A stretch of DNA of 37,200 nucleotides. Origin: Arcobacter sp. (lineage in GTDB: Bacteria > Campylobacterota > Campylobacteria > Campylobacterales > Arcobacteraceae). Below, in pieces: positions 9,216-18,886 of this stretch; position 1 is the first letter of the stretch; every line of letters starts with the position of its first letter. The notes beneath the pieces were generated by a model. That model saw only the letters and a list, made by a program, of their open reading frames with translations. It did not search any database and had not been told where the DNA came from. The position numbers were made by a program, and so were the translations under genes. The DNA is taken from NCBI GenBank assembly GCA_002685075.1, contig NYWO01000007.1, positions 1-37,200 on the forward strand, read 5' to 3'.

Positions 9216-9238
9216 AAATAGGATTTTAAGGAAAATAT

Positions 9239-10942
9239 ATGAATGAAATAAAACAAAACCAAAAACCTATAAAAAACCTAGAGGATTTAGCTAAATTTGC
9301 TGATTACTCGTTAATGAAGACATTAAATGCAGATCCACAATCAAAAGCAGATGGTGCTGATCATAACCCTAGACAAGTTTTCTCAGGTCATTATGTACCT
9401 GTAAATCCAACACCAATTAAAAATCCAGAATATATTGCACATAGTAAAAGTTTATTTGCTGAATTAGGCTTTGATGATAGTTTAGCACAGTCTGCTGATT
9501 TTATTAAAATGTTCTCTGGAGATATTTCACAAGTTCCAAAGCCTATGAGTAAAGTTGGTTGGGCTTGCGGTTACGCTCTTTCTATATATGGGAATGAGTA
9601 TTATCAGCAATGTCCTTTTCAAACAGGAAATGGCTATGGTGATGGAAGAGCAGTTTCTGTTTTAGAAGCTGTTATAAATGACAAGCGTTGGGAAATGCAA
9701 CTAAAAGGTGGTGGCCGAACTCCTTATTGTAGAGGAGCTGATGGAAGAGCTGTTTTACGTTCAAGTGTTCGAGAGTTTTTAGCACAAGAGCATATGCACT
9801 CACTTGGAGTTCCTACATCTAGGTCTTTGAGTTTATATACTTCTAAAAGTGAAACAGTTGATAGACCTTGGTTTTCACAAGGTTCATATTCTAAAGATCC
9901 TGATATGATGATAAGTGAAAATATTGCAATTACTACTCGTGTTGCTCCATCATTTATTAGAGTTGGACAAGTTGAACTTTTTGCAAGACGTGCTAGAAAA
10001 AATGAGCATCCAAAAGCTATGCAAGAGCTTGAACAGATTGTATTACACTTAATTGAACGTGAATATAGTAATGAAATTGATGTGATTGATAAAAACTTAT
10101 CTCTTGAAGACAAAGTAGTTTTATTAGCAATAAAGTTTAGAAAAAGACTTACAAAACTTATAGCTAACTGGATTAGGGTTGGATATTGCCAAGGTAATTT
10201 TAACAGTGACAACTGTGCAGCTGGTGGTTTTACACTTGATTATGGGCCTTTTGGTTTTATAGAAGCATTTGACCCATACTATCAACCTTGGAGTAGTAGT
10301 GGAGATCACTTCTCCTTTTTAAATCAGCCTCTTGCTGCAGAGCAAAATTTTCATGTATTTTATTCTGCATTAAGAGTTTTAATAGGTTCAAGTAAAAAGC
10401 ATATAGAAGAATTAGATAAAATCAGAGATGATTTTTCAAAAGTAATGCAAGAAGAAATGAATATAATGTGGGCTTCTAAACTTGGCCTTGATAATTTTGA
10501 TGAAGAATTATTTAATGAACTAGTAATTCTAATGGTTAAAAGTTCTGTTGATTATACTATTTTCTTCCGAGAACTTTCTTCTATTCCAACTGAAATAAAA
10601 GCACTTAAAAAAAGCTTTTATGGTTCTAATTATGATGAGAGTATTGAACAGTCTTGGATAAAGTGGCTTGAAAAATGGAATTCACTTATAAGTAATAATA
10701 CAAATGAATTAAGTTCTCAAATGAAACTTATAAATCCAAAATATACTTTAAGAGAGTGGTTTTTAGTTCCTGCTTATAAGCAAGCAAATGAGGGTGATTA
10801 TGCTTTAATAAAAGAGCTACAAGAAATTATGACAAATCCATATGCTGAACAATCTATTGAAGTAGAAAATAAATACTATAGTTTAAAACCACTAGAGTTT
10901 TTTGAGCTTGGTGGCGTATCTCATGTTAGCTGCTCATCATAA
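9239..10942 (+). CDS. selO: Protein adenylyltransferase SelO (YdiU/UPF0061)
   Basis: A 567-residue pseudokinase-fold enzyme that transfers AMP from ATP to Ser, Thr or Tyr of target proteins, reported in E. coli to act on redox-related enzymes. Diagnostic stretches are [31 protein letters not shown] (with the nucleotide-binding Lys at 156), [20 protein letters not shown] and the metal-binding NFNSDN...[14 protein letters not shown]. The protein ends in SCSS; in eukaryotic SelO the equivalent position is selenocysteine (USS), so this is the cysteine form. AAGGA sits before the ATG. Length is a little above the E. coli protein (~480), mainly in the C-terminal part, and there is no sign of damage. 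Confidence 0.95.
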   Translation: MNEIKQNQKPIKNLEDLAKFADYSLMKTLNADPQSKADGADHNPRQVFSGHYVPVNPTPIKNPEYIAHSKSLFAELGFDDSLAQSADFIKMFSGDISQVPKPMSKVGWACGYALSIYGNEYYQQCPFQTGNGYGDGRAVSVLEAVINDKRWEMQLKGGGRTPYCRGADGRAVLRSSVREFLAQEHMHSLGVPTSRSLSLYTSKSETVDRPWFSQGSYSKDPDMMISENIAITTRVAPSFIRVGQVELFARRARKNEHPKAMQELEQIVLHLIEREYSNEIDVIDKNLSLEDKVVLLAIKFRKRLTKLIANWIRVGYCQGNFNSDNCAAGGFTLDYGPFGFIEAFDPYYQPWSSSGDHFSFLNQPLAAEQNFHVFYSALRVLIGSSKKHIEELDKIRDDFSKVMQEEMNIMWASKLGLDNFDEELFNELVILMVKSSVDYTIFFRELSSIPTEIKALKKSFYGSNYDESIEQSWIKWLEKWNSLISNNTNELSSQMKLINPKYTLREWFLVPAYKQANEGDYALIKELQEIMTNPYAEQSIEVENKYYSLKPLEFFELGGVSHVSCSS

Positions 10943-10948
10943 ATTTTT

Positions 10949-10971
10949 AAAATACCTATTTTAGGTGTTTT
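10949..10971. terminator. Bidirectional terminator between selO and kinase gene
   Basis: Arms AAAATACCTA and TAGGTGTTTT pair around a TTT loop with one G-T pair and have A/T tracts on both sides. It lies between two converging genes and overlaps the stop codon of the kinase gene. Confidence 0.6.
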
Positions 10972-12368
10972 AAACTAATTTTTATAGTGAAATTTGTTCC
11001 AGTATAAGGAATGTCTTTATATTTAAAAGACACATTTTTAACAGTAATACTTCCTTTTAAATGATTTCTAATAATATTTTCACACATATATAATCCTACT
11101 CCTGTACCTTGACTTTGATGTTTTGTAGTAAAATATAATTCGAAAATTTTATCAATTATTCTCTCATCAATACCCTGTGCGTTATCTTTTATCTCAATGA
11201 TTAGAGAATTCTTTTTTACTTTTGTATCTATAAAAACTAGTTTTTCTTTACTTTCTATTTTTAGTAGAGCATCTCTTGAATTATTTAATATATTAACAAA
11301 AACTTGTATTAATTCATTCTCAATTGAAAGAATAGTACAGTCTTCAATATTTGTGATTATTTGGATATTTTTATCTTCAAATTGGGTGTTTATTAAGCTT
11401 AAAGCTTTTTCAATTATAGAAGAAATCAAAAGCTTTCTTTCTTTATTATTTCTTGGATCAAAAAAACCTCTAAAGTATTCAATTGTACTAGAAAGATATT
11501 GTGCAGAATTATTAATGCTTGTTAATATTGAAGTTAACTCAGTATCTGATAAGGTATCCATTTCTTTTTGTAATTTTGCACCAGTAGCCGCTGTTGAAAT
11601 AACTGATAATGGTTGACGCCATTGATGTGCAATATTTTCTAGCATTTCACCCATTGCTGCCATTTTAGTTTGTTGAATTAATATTAAATCTTTTTCTTTT
11701 AGTTCTACTAATTGTCTTTTATTTATTTTTCTTCTTCTTATTAGAGCTTTTCTCATAAGATTAAATTGTTCGGATAATATACCTATTTCATCTTTCCTTT
11801 CATCAATTTTGATTTCTTGACTTAAATCTCCATTAGCAATTTTTACACTAGCTTTTGTCAATAATTTTAAAGAAGATGAAACCTTATTAATAAAGAAATA
11901 TAGAATTAGAATTAGAATTAGAGTTAATAGTAAAGCAAAAGAGAATATTATAAATTGATAGTTTTTTAAATGTTCAAATATTAAATCTTTTGAATAGTAA
12001 ATGATTAATTTACCTAAATCTTCATCATTATATTTTAAAGAAATAAGACTTTTTACTAAGTTCTCATTTTTATATGTTTTATTATCAATTTTTATTTTTA
12101 TCAATTTTGAATTATCAATTAATTCTAATTTTGCAATCTCTTTATCTTTATAAATAGAAGTAATCATTGATTTTATAACATCTTCATTTAAAGTATAAAG
12201 TAATGTCGATATTGAGGCACTATAAATTTCTTTATTGTGTTCAATCTTTGAATAAAAAATTTCATTAACTTTATCTTTTTCAATTTTAATTACTACTGTA
12301 ACAAATAAACCAAAAAAGATAACAACTGAAATAAGTACTGATAAAAAAAGTTTATAGGTTAAGTTCAT
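10956..12368 (-). CDS. Membrane sensor histidine kinase
   Basis: A 470-residue two-component sensor. Membrane span 1 lies at ~9-28, a ~110-residue periplasmic domain follows, span 2 is at ~138-160 (IIFSFALLLTLILILILYF), then a HAMP linker (to ~212) and a kinase core. The phospho-acceptor is H248 in the H-box MLENIAHQWRQPL; the ATPase domain shows the N-box NILNNSRDALL, G1 DNAQGID, F-box-like IFELYFTTK and G2 GTGVGLYMCENII. AHQWRQPL is a form common in Campylobacterota. The ATG lies eight bases after the end of the binding-protein gene, so the two are one operon and that protein is the likely signal carrier. No response regulator gene is next to it. Confidence 0.92.
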   Translation of the reverse strand: MNLTYKLFLSVLISVVIFFGLFVTVVIKIEKDKVNEIFYSKIEHNKEIYSASISTLLYTLNEDVIKSMITSIYKDKEIAKLELIDNSKLIKIKIDNKTYKNENLVKSLISLKYNDEDLGKLIIYYSKDLIFEHLKNYQFIIFSFALLLTLILILILYFFINKVSSSLKLLTKASVKIANGDLSQEIKIDERKDEIGILSEQFNLMRKALIRRRKINKRQLVELKEKDLILIQQTKMAAMGEMLENIAHQWRQPLSVISTAATGAKLQKEMDTLSDTELTSILTSINNSAQYLSSTIEYFRGFFDPRNNKERKLLISSIIEKALSLINTQFEDKNIQIITNIEDCTILSIENELIQVFVNILNNSRDALLKIESKEKLVFIDTKVKKNSLIIEIKDNAQGIDERIIDKIFELYFTTKHQSQGTGVGLYMCENIIRNHLKGSITVKNVSFKYKDIPYTGTNFTIKISLKHLK

Positions 12369-12376
12369 ATTTAGCT

Positions 12377-13249
12377 CTACTTTATTAGAAAAGGATAATT
12401 GTATTTTTCATAAGATTTGTCAATACCTTTTAAAAAAGGGTTGTCTATCTTATAAATTTTTCTTTGTTTCATATTTACAAAATCAATACTAGGCTGATAA
12501 TATTTTTCAAATAGTTTATTTATTGAACCATCATAAAATCCGATTTTCAATCCTTCTTCTATTCTTTTAGTAATTTTTTCATTTTTTTTATTCATAAAGA
12601 AAAAACGTGGAAGAGGATAATATAAGGCAAATGTTCTATCATAATCTAATTTCTTTAGATATTTATATGTTTTATATTCAGCTAAGATTTCATTAATTCC
12701 TCTTGGAAAAAGATCTATTCTATTTAATGTTATCATATGAAAAAAACTAGAATAATTAGCAATCATACTTACATTAAAGCCATTAGATTTTAAAATATTA
12801 GTGTCTAACCAACCAACCCCTTGTGCAAATTTTAATGTTTTTAGTTCTTCTAATGATTTTATATTATGTATTTTTTCTTTCATTTGAGGGGAAATAAAAC
12901 TCACTCTATACCCAACTATCCCTCTGTCTACAGGAAAATTGGAAAACGAGAACTCATTAAGTAGATTATTTTTAACAGAATTCTTTAAAATAAAGTTCTT
13001 GATTTTATTCTCTTTTAAATTATATACAGCACGTGTAATAGTCATCTTTTTTGAAGGAATTAATTTATACTCACCATATTTATCTTTTGTTTTGTCAAGA
13101 GCTAATCTTAGTAATTCTATCTCATAATATTTTCTTGCATCTAGATCATTATCTTCTGCATGGTAAATTAGTGTAATTGGAGAAGCTATAATAAATGTAG
13201 GTATTAGTAATATTAAAACATAAAAAGTAAGCATATTTATTTTTTTCAT
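12377..13249 (-). CDS. Periplasmic substrate-binding-like protein (probable sensor partner)
   Basis: A 290-residue protein with a signal peptide (MKKINMLTFYVLILLIPTFIIAS, cleavage near residue 22-23), so it is exported. The mature part resembles the type 2 periplasmic binding fold of SBP_bac_3 proteins: a start of the type ITLIYHAEDN, a VGYRVSFIS segment and a ...LKTLKFAQGVGWLDTNILKSNGF motif. The lobe hinge and ligand residues cannot be named. No permease or ATPase gene lies nearby; instead a histidine kinase gene begins eight bases downstream, so it likely binds a ligand and presents it to that kinase. AAGGAG at 13263-13258 is a strong ribosome binding site eight bases before the ATG. A solute-binding role is inferred from fold resemblance only. 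Confidence 0.75.
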   Translation of the reverse strand: MKKINMLTFYVLILLIPTFIIASPITLIYHAEDNDLDARKYYEIELLRLALDKTKDKYGEYKLIPSKKMTITRAVYNLKENKIKNFILKNSVKNNLLNEFSFSNFPVDRGIVGYRVSFISPQMKEKIHNIKSLEELKTLKFAQGVGWLDTNILKSNGFNVSMIANYSSFFHMITLNRIDLFPRGINEILAEYKTYKYLKKLDYDRTFALYYPLPRFFFMNKKNEKITKRIEEGLKIGFYDGSINKLFEKYYQPSIDFVNMKQRKIYKIDNPFLKGIDKSYEKYNYPFLIK

Positions 13250-13302
13250 AATATAAACTCCTTTTTTATAATAAAGTCAATAAATAATTTTAGCTAAAAT
13301 CA

Positions 13303-13355
13303 TGAAACTTGTCTATTCTTTAAGGGGAAAACTTTTAATTTGTAGGAAAGTTTCA
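13303..13355. promoter_or_regulatory. Spaced inverted repeat between divergent genes
   Basis: TGAAACTT at 13303-13310 is repeated inverted as AAGTTTCA at 13348-13355. It lies between the binding-protein gene and jetA, and could be an operator or chance in AT-rich DNA. Confidence 0.25.
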
Positions 13356-13396
13356 CAAATAAAGAAAAGATGAAAGATTAAATGTTATTATTGCAT

Positions 13397-13402
13397 TATA
13401 AT
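13397..13402 (+). promoter_or_regulatory. Probable -10 box of the jet operon
   Basis: TATAAT at 13397-13402, 31 bases before the jetA ATG, in an AT-rich region with no clear -35. It is the only consensus -10 upstream of the four jet genes. Confidence 0.5.
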
Positions 13403-13432
13403 TAATACTATACAAAAGAATGGCAATTATAA

Positions 13433-14617
13433 ATGACAACTAACATTAATCCAAAAGAGTTCATAAAAGTACAAAATGAGGCAAAAGAAGCAATAATTGA
13501 AGCACATTTTAAAGGAAGCATCGAATATATTGAAAATATGCCATACTATTCTTCTAATTTTAATAAAAATAAAGATTTATCACCTGTAATTGAAAAGCTA
13601 ATTGATTTTAATGTATTTGATTATGATGACTACTCTTATTCTTTATTATTAAGTGATGATTACAATGCTCATTTACAAACCTATACAGATGTAAATATCA
13701 AAGATATTGAAGATAAGCAAAAGATCATTAAGAAGTTAATCAGAGATATTAATATTAAAAGAAAAGATTTTAATGACTATTCAAGTGAAATAAAAAGAAT
13801 AAATTCTTCTTTTAGAAATATTAAAAAGGTTATTTATAGAGCAATTGAATCATTAAATGAAAAAGAGATGAAGTTTAAAGCAGAAGTAAACTTTGAAGTT
13901 AAAAAAGCAAACTTATATGATTGTAAAGCTGATTTAACAGCACTTTCTGAAGCTGTAACAAATACTGATAAATTTTTAATTGAGTATAAGTCTTATTTTA
14001 TAGATGAACTTGCAAATGAATCTATTTCTTATCATATTAATGCCTTAGCACATCATCTACATGATGTTAGAGAAAATATAAGCAAAACACTAAATGAACT
14101 TTCAAAATATCTTATTCATATTGAAAAAGAAGCTAAAAAAATTGAAAAACTAAATCACTTATATAAATTAAAAGTTCATGGTGAGTTATTTGAAAAAAGT
14201 AATATAGACTCTGTTTTAAGAAGATTAAAAAATATAGCACCATCTGTAAAAATAAAATCTCAATATATGAATGATTATGATTTAATCACAGCAATAGTAG
14301 AGCGTGCAAAAGAAAATAAAATTGCGCCTAATTCTGAAATAAAAGTAGAAAAAAAAAGACCTGAAGTTATAAAATTTGATCAAAATAAAGTACCAAAACA
14401 AAGAATGGTTTTAGGAACAAAAAAAGTTTATTATAATTTTATTAAACAAGAAAAAGATTTAGCTTCATTTTTAAAAGAAAAAGAGTTAAGTAAAAAGCAG
14501 TTCTTGTCAATTTTTATTAGAACTACATTGCAATACAATAAGTTTTTAAAAATAGAAAAAGATATAACTATTGAACATAAAGGCATAGAATTGCCATATA
14601 TTATAAAGAGGGGATAA
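13433..14617 (+). CDS. jetA: Wadjet system kleisin-like subunit JetA
   Basis: A 394-residue, strongly charged, mostly helical protein at the head of a four-gene SMC-type operon. In Wadjet systems JetA is the MukF-like kleisin that bridges the SMC heads; the long coiled-coil-like middle (about residues 80-270) and small terminal domains fit that role. I see no catalytic motif. The assignment rests mainly on position and operon content: jetB, jetC and jetD follow at once in the canonical order. It is not obviously the DUF3375 form of type I Wadjet, so the subtype is left open, with a type II-like system possible. The ATG at 13433 has only a weak ribosome binding site. jetB begins one base after its stop. 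Confidence 0.78.
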   Translation: MTTNINPKEFIKVQNEAKEAIIEAHFKGSIEYIENMPYYSSNFNKNKDLSPVIEKLIDFNVFDYDDYSYSLLLSDDYNAHLQTYTDVNIKDIEDKQKIIKKLIRDINIKRKDFNDYSSEIKRINSSFRNIKKVIYRAIESLNEKEMKFKAEVNFEVKKANLYDCKADLTALSEAVTNTDKFLIEYKSYFIDELANESISYHINALAHHLHDVRENISKTLNELSKYLIHIEKEAKKIEKLNHLYKLKVHGELFEKSNIDSVLRRLKNIAPSVKIKSQYMNDYDLITAIVERAKENKIAPNSEIKVEKKRPEVIKFDQNKVPKQRMVLGTKKVYYNFIKQEKDLASFLKEKELSKKQFLSIFIRTTLQYNKFLKIEKDITIEHKGIELPYIIKRG

Positions 14618-14618
14618 G

Positions 14619-15185
14619 TTGGATTTATCACAATTAGAAGAGTATAAAGAAATCTTTCAAGTGATTGAAGAGTGTAGGGTAAATGGTAAATTTATAAATG
14701 AAAATAGTACAGACTATAAAATCAAAGATGCATATAATTTTATATATCAATATAGACAAGAAGTGAAAACTTATTTTAGTATTCTTGGATATTCACTTGA
14801 ATCTGATAAGGGTTATTTTTACTTCATTATTGAAGGTTATGAAACTATCCCCAAATCCTATGTAAATGCTTATATTGACTATATAGATATTTATAGATTT
14901 TTAAAACTACTTAATACAAATATCAGTTCATCAAATGGTGGACCTTATAGTGCTAGTGATATTGAAAGTAGATTAAATGGTGATATTGAGTTAAAAACTA
15001 TGGTTGATAAAATGAATTTTTTAAAGAAACGTTCTACTAATCGTGAAGCTATTAATTCAATAATTTCAAGATTAAAAAATGATGGTTTTGCACAAAGTAT
15101 TGGGAATAAAGAAGAGGAGTTTTTAATTCTTCGCTCATTTAAATTTATAGAAGATATGATAGAGGAAATTGAATATGAACTCTAA
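14619..15185 (+). CDS. jetB: Wadjet system KITE-like subunit JetB
   Basis: A 188-residue protein between the kleisin-like and SMC-like genes. In Wadjet the JetB subunit is a MukE-like winged-helix (KITE) dimer that binds the kleisin. The size, the FLKKRSTNREAINSIISRLKNDGF segment that could be a winged helix, and the ending FKFIEDMIEEIEYEL agree, but sequence motifs are weak and the call depends on context. TTG start at 14619, with GAGGGGA at 14607-14613, lies one base after the jetA stop. Its last 11 bases overlap the jetC start, so expression is probably coupled. Confidence 0.72.
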   Translation: MDLSQLEEYKEIFQVIEECRVNGKFINENSTDYKIKDAYNFIYQYRQEVKTYFSILGYSLESDKGYFYFIIEGYETIPKSYVNAYIDYIDIYRFLKLLNTNISSSNGGPYSASDIESRLNGDIELKTMVDKMNFLKKRSTNREAINSIISRLKNDGFAQSIGNKEEEFLILRSFKFIEDMIEEIEYEL

Positions 15186-18100
15186 TAAACTTGGATTAAA
15201 AGAAATAAGATTTATAAATAGTGGACACTTTCCAAATGAAAGAGTATTACTTGATGACTTTACACTTTTACTTGGAAGTTCAGGAGTTGGGAAAACTACT
15301 GTTATGAGTGCTATATGTTATTTTTATACTATGGATAAATCTAAAACTAGACCTGTTGATAAAGAACTTAGTTTCTATGATTGGCATTTAGATGGTATGT
15401 ATTCGCATCTTATTTATATATATGAAAATAGTATTGGAAGAAATGCTTTAATATTAAGTAAAGATGAGGGTAAAGTAAAACATACCTTTATAAATATTCA
15501 TAATTTTGAAGAAGATATTAGTTCTTTATATTTAGATGAGGAAAAAAGGTGCTTAAGTTTAAAAGAAATTTTAGCAAATTGTTCAAAAAACTTTTTAACT
15601 TATTATAAAAGTGAAACAGTAAGTACTTTTAGAAAAATGATGTGTAAAAAAAGCTATAGAATGCTTCCAAATAAAGATAAACCAGATATTGATTTTTCTT
15701 TTTATGATAGTGAAGAATCGGCACATGTTTTTGGTAAATATCTTTTTAATATTTATTCAAATTCGTCAGTTAGAGATAAAGGTATTAAAGATATGCTTAT
15801 TTCACTAATTGGTGAGAAAGAGTACTCATTAGATATTTTAGATTTTAAAAATAAATTAGATGATGCTTTAAAAAATGTGGCACATTTTGAACTAATAGAG
15901 GATAGAAGAGAGAGGATACTAAAACTCGATGATACGATCATTTCTTATAAAGCTTTATGTGATGAGATAGATAAAACTACCTTTGAACTTGAAACAATGT
16001 CTTATAATAAAGATAGAATAAAAGAAGTAATAAACAATAATCATCTAGACTTATTAGCACAGCAAAAAATAAAAAGTGATAAGAAAAATAGCTTCTCAAA
16101 TGAATGGAAAATTAAACTAAATAACTATAATTCTCAAATCTCAGATTTAAGTATAGAGATTAAAACAAATGAAAAAAACTATAATAACTTCCATCAACAA
16201 TATAGAATAGATAATTTAATAAAAGAGCAAAATAGACAAAGTGAGTATGAAAAAAAACTTAATGAACTAAATATCAAAGTAAGTGCAATATCAAGCAGTA
16301 TTGAAGAACTTGAAGCAGAAGAAATGACAAAAAGACAAAAAGAAACTGCACTTATAAATGAAAAAAAAGATATGGAAAAACAAGAACTTGATAGTAAAAA
16401 AGATGATTTAAACAATAAGTTATTAAACCTATCAAAAAATAAAGAGATTGAAATACAAACAGGTGTAAGCTCTTTTGATAAAGAACTTGAAGATAAAAAT
16501 CTTGAATATACAAAACTGGATAAGAAAATATCTCAAGATGAAACTGCACTTTCATATTTGCCAAAGCAAACGTTAGAGAACAATAATACAAAAAAAATCA
16601 ATGAAGAGATACAAAGATTGGATAGTTTAAAAAACTCTATTGAATCCCAAGTTATAGTTTTAGAAAGTGAAAAAGAAAGTCTTCAAAAACAAAAAGATGA
16701 AAATCTAAAAGAAGCTAATGTAAAAATTGAAAATGAAGTTAATTTATATATTAAAAATAAAGGTGAACTTAGTACTAAACTAGAAAAAGTTAATGCAAAA
16801 CTAGATATTGATAAAAACAATTTATTTGGATTTTTAAATAAAAATGATGTACCAAATAAAAGAAAGATATTAGCTTTAGCAAGTGATGATATTTTATTTG
16901 ATGAGCGTAATTTAAGATATTCTATACATCAGAGTAATGACACTTTTTATGGTTTAAAAATTGATGGAAATATTGAAGCACTTGCAAGTAAATATGATAT
17001 TGAAACACTTGAAAATAATAAAACATCTTTGCAAAAACAACATGATGAATTAGTATCAAGATATAATATTAGGTATAAAAACTCACAAGATAATCTAAAA
17101 ACAATTGCTAATAAATATGACAAAACGATTAAAGAAAAAACTAGGGCTGCTTATGAATTAAGCCCAAAAGTAAAAGATTATGACATAAAAATTAGAAACG
17201 AATCAAAAAGATTAGAAGATGAAATTCTAAGATTAAAAGATGAACTTGACAAAACAATACTTGATAAAAAAGAAAACCTTAAAAAAGATAAAGAGCAACT
17301 ACAAACACTAAAAGAGTATATATCAAATATAAAAGAAAATAAGTCAGTTTTTATTTTAAAAGTTAATAAAAAATATGAAGATGATGAAAGAAAATTATCT
17401 AGTGAATTAAATATATGTACACAAAGTATTAAAAGTATAAATAAAAGATATTTAGAACTTATAAATAGTTCAAATAAAGAAATTCATGCTATATATAATG
17501 AAATCAAGAAAAAAGAAAACATTGATGTTAATGAACTTGAATCATATCAAAAAAATATAAAACTCATAGAGAAATCTCTTAGAGATATTAATAAAAACAG
17601 AGCCTTAGTTATAAGATATAAAGATGAAGTAGAGCCAAACTATAACAAAGTTCCTTTTTTAAATGAACAATATGAACAAATGATTAAACAAAGAGATAAG
17701 GATAGAGATTATTTTGAAAAAGAGCTTACAGTTCTTACTCTTGATTTAAAAGAAATTGAAAAAGAAATAGATATTTGGAAGAGTTATAACGAGTCTTTTA
17801 AAAACTTTGAACTAGAAATATCTGAACTAAAACTTGATAAAATATATGAAGCTTATAGTGATGATGAGATTGTATTACTACTTAAAAGTAAGAAAAATAT
17901 AAATATATTAGAAAGATTTAAAATTCTATTATCTCAAGAAACTGATAGAGAAAAAACTATTATTTTAGAAACTGGAAAAGTAATTGATGGTATTCCTACT
18001 GATAATATGATGCAATTAAAAACAAAATTTGATATAAACAGCTTTGAAGACAATATAGAACAATATATTTTAATAGCTAAATCTTATGTAGATTTTATAA

Positions 18101-18873
18101 AAACAAAGTTTGATATTGAGGGAACAAGTTTACAACTTCACAGATTAATAGAAGCTATTAACGATGCTGTAAGTAAAATATCACATATAAAAGGTACTTT
18201 TAATAGTATTGTAAAAGATGTAAATAAGATAAATCTTACTATTAAAAAAGGTATTGAAAATATTGCAGTAATTGACTCTATTAGATTAAATTTTAAAGAT
18301 ATAGGAAAAGATGAAGTTGTAAGTAAAATAGAGAATATTGGTGATATGCTAAGTGCAAATATGCTTATAGGCTATGAAAAAAGTCAAAGAGCAGATGAAT
18401 TAAAAAATGAACTAGTGAAAATAGCACAAGATTTAAAAATAGTACTTGATAAAACCTTCAAAAAAAGTATTACAGTTGCTGATATTAGTACTCTAACTTT
18501 TGATGTTAGTGAAAATGCACAAGTTACAAAAGGAATAGCTACACTTGATAGTGTAGGAAGTAATGGTACTTCTATTATGATAAAAGCTATTATTTATATT
18601 ACTTTACTTCGTATGGTTGCAAATAAGTTTGTAAATAGTGAAGATATAACATATCACTGTATTATTGATGAAATTGGACAAATTTCTGCAGATTATTTTA
18701 CTGAGTTGATGAAATATGCAAAACATTTAGAATTTGTATTTATAAATGGTACTGCTGCAAATGATGATGATATTATTGAAGCATATCCAAGAATATATAT
18801 GGGTACGAGAGAGAGCTCTAATCATGTTGAACTTAACTTAATTGATGCAAGAAATGCAATGGATGACTGGTAA
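15175..18873 (+). CDS. jetC: Wadjet SMC-like ATPase JetC
   Basis: A 1,232-residue SMC/MukB-like motor that would extrude DNA loops with JetA, JetB and JetD. Walker A is GSSGVGKT at residues 34-41, and Walker B is IIDEIGQI with D1165-E1166 near the C-terminus; about 900 residues of Lys/Glu-rich coiled coil lie between, broken by a central non-coiled part (about 545-605, around FLNKNDVPNKRKIL) that may be the hinge. The ABC signature position reads SVGSNGT at 1126-1132, unlike the usual SGG. The ATG at 15175 is chosen over a TTG two codons upstream because AGAGGAAA then has a normal spacing of about seven bases. It overlaps jetB by 11 bases. Sbc/Rad50 is less likely because there is no zinc-hook CxxC and the jet neighbours are present. 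Confidence 0.88.
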   Translation: MNSNKLGLKEIRFINSGHFPNERVLLDDFTLLLGSSGVGKTTVMSAICYFYTMDKSKTRPVDKELSFYDWHLDGMYSHLIYIYENSIGRNALILSKDEGKVKHTFINIHNFEEDISSLYLDEEKRCLSLKEILANCSKNFLTYYKSETVSTFRKMMCKKSYRMLPNKDKPDIDFSFYDSEESAHVFGKYLFNIYSNSSVRDKGIKDMLISLIGEKEYSLDILDFKNKLDDALKNVAHFELIEDRRERILKLDDTIISYKALCDEIDKTTFELETMSYNKDRIKEVINNNHLDLLAQQKIKSDKKNSFSNEWKIKLNNYNSQISDLSIEIKTNEKNYNNFHQQYRIDNLIKEQNRQSEYEKKLNELNIKVSAISSSIEELEAEEMTKRQKETALINEKKDMEKQELDSKKDDLNNKLLNLSKNKEIEIQTGVSSFDKELEDKNLEYTKLDKKISQDETALSYLPKQTLENNNTKKINEEIQRLDSLKNSIESQVIVLESEKESLQKQKDENLKEANVKIENEVNLYIKNKGELSTKLEKVNAKLDIDKNNLFGFLNKNDVPNKRKILALASDDILFDERNLRYSIHQSNDTFYGLKIDGNIEALASKYDIETLENNKTSLQKQHDELVSRYNIRYKNSQDNLKTIANKYDKTIKEKTRAAYELSPKVKDYDIKIRNESKRLEDEILRLKDELDKTILDKKENLKKDKEQLQTLKEYISNIKENKSVFILKVNKKYEDDERKLSSELNICTQSIKSINKRYLELINSSNKEIHAIYNEIKKKENIDVNELESYQKNIKLIEKSLRDINKNRALVIRYKDEVEPNYNKVPFLNEQYEQMIKQRDKDRDYFEKELTVLTLDLKEIEKEIDIWKSYNESFKNFELEISELKLDKIYEAYSDDEIVLLLKSKKNINILERFKILLSQETDREKTIILETGKVIDGIPTDNMMQLKTKFDINSFEDNIEQYILIAKSYVDFIKTKFDIEGTSLQLHRLIEAINDAVSKISHIKGTFNSIVKDVNKINLTIKKGIENIAVIDSIRLNFKDIGKDEVVSKIENIGDMLSANMLIGYEKSQRADELKNELVKIAQDLKIVLDKTFKKSITVADISTLTFDVSENAQVTKGIATLDSVGSNGTSIMIKAIIYITLLRMVANKFVNSEDITYHCIIDEIGQISADYFTELMKYAKHLEFVFINGTAANDDDIIEAYPRIYMGTRESSNHVELNLIDARNAMDDW

Positions 18874-18886
18874 GAGATGATTTATA

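Noticed and set aside
9724-10309. Minus-strand open frames inside selO.
   Set aside because: They lie antisense to a well-conserved gene, have no ribosome binding sites and no family match.
11197-11616. Plus-strand 139-codon open frame inside the kinase gene.
   Set aside because: It is antisense to the conserved H-box and ATPase region; its sequence is low-complexity Ser/Phe-rich, as expected of an antisense frame.
15175-18873. SbcC/Rad50 or a chromosomal SMC.
   Set aside because: No CxxC zinc hook, no sbcD or scpA/scpB neighbours, and the surrounding genes fit JetA, JetB and JetD.
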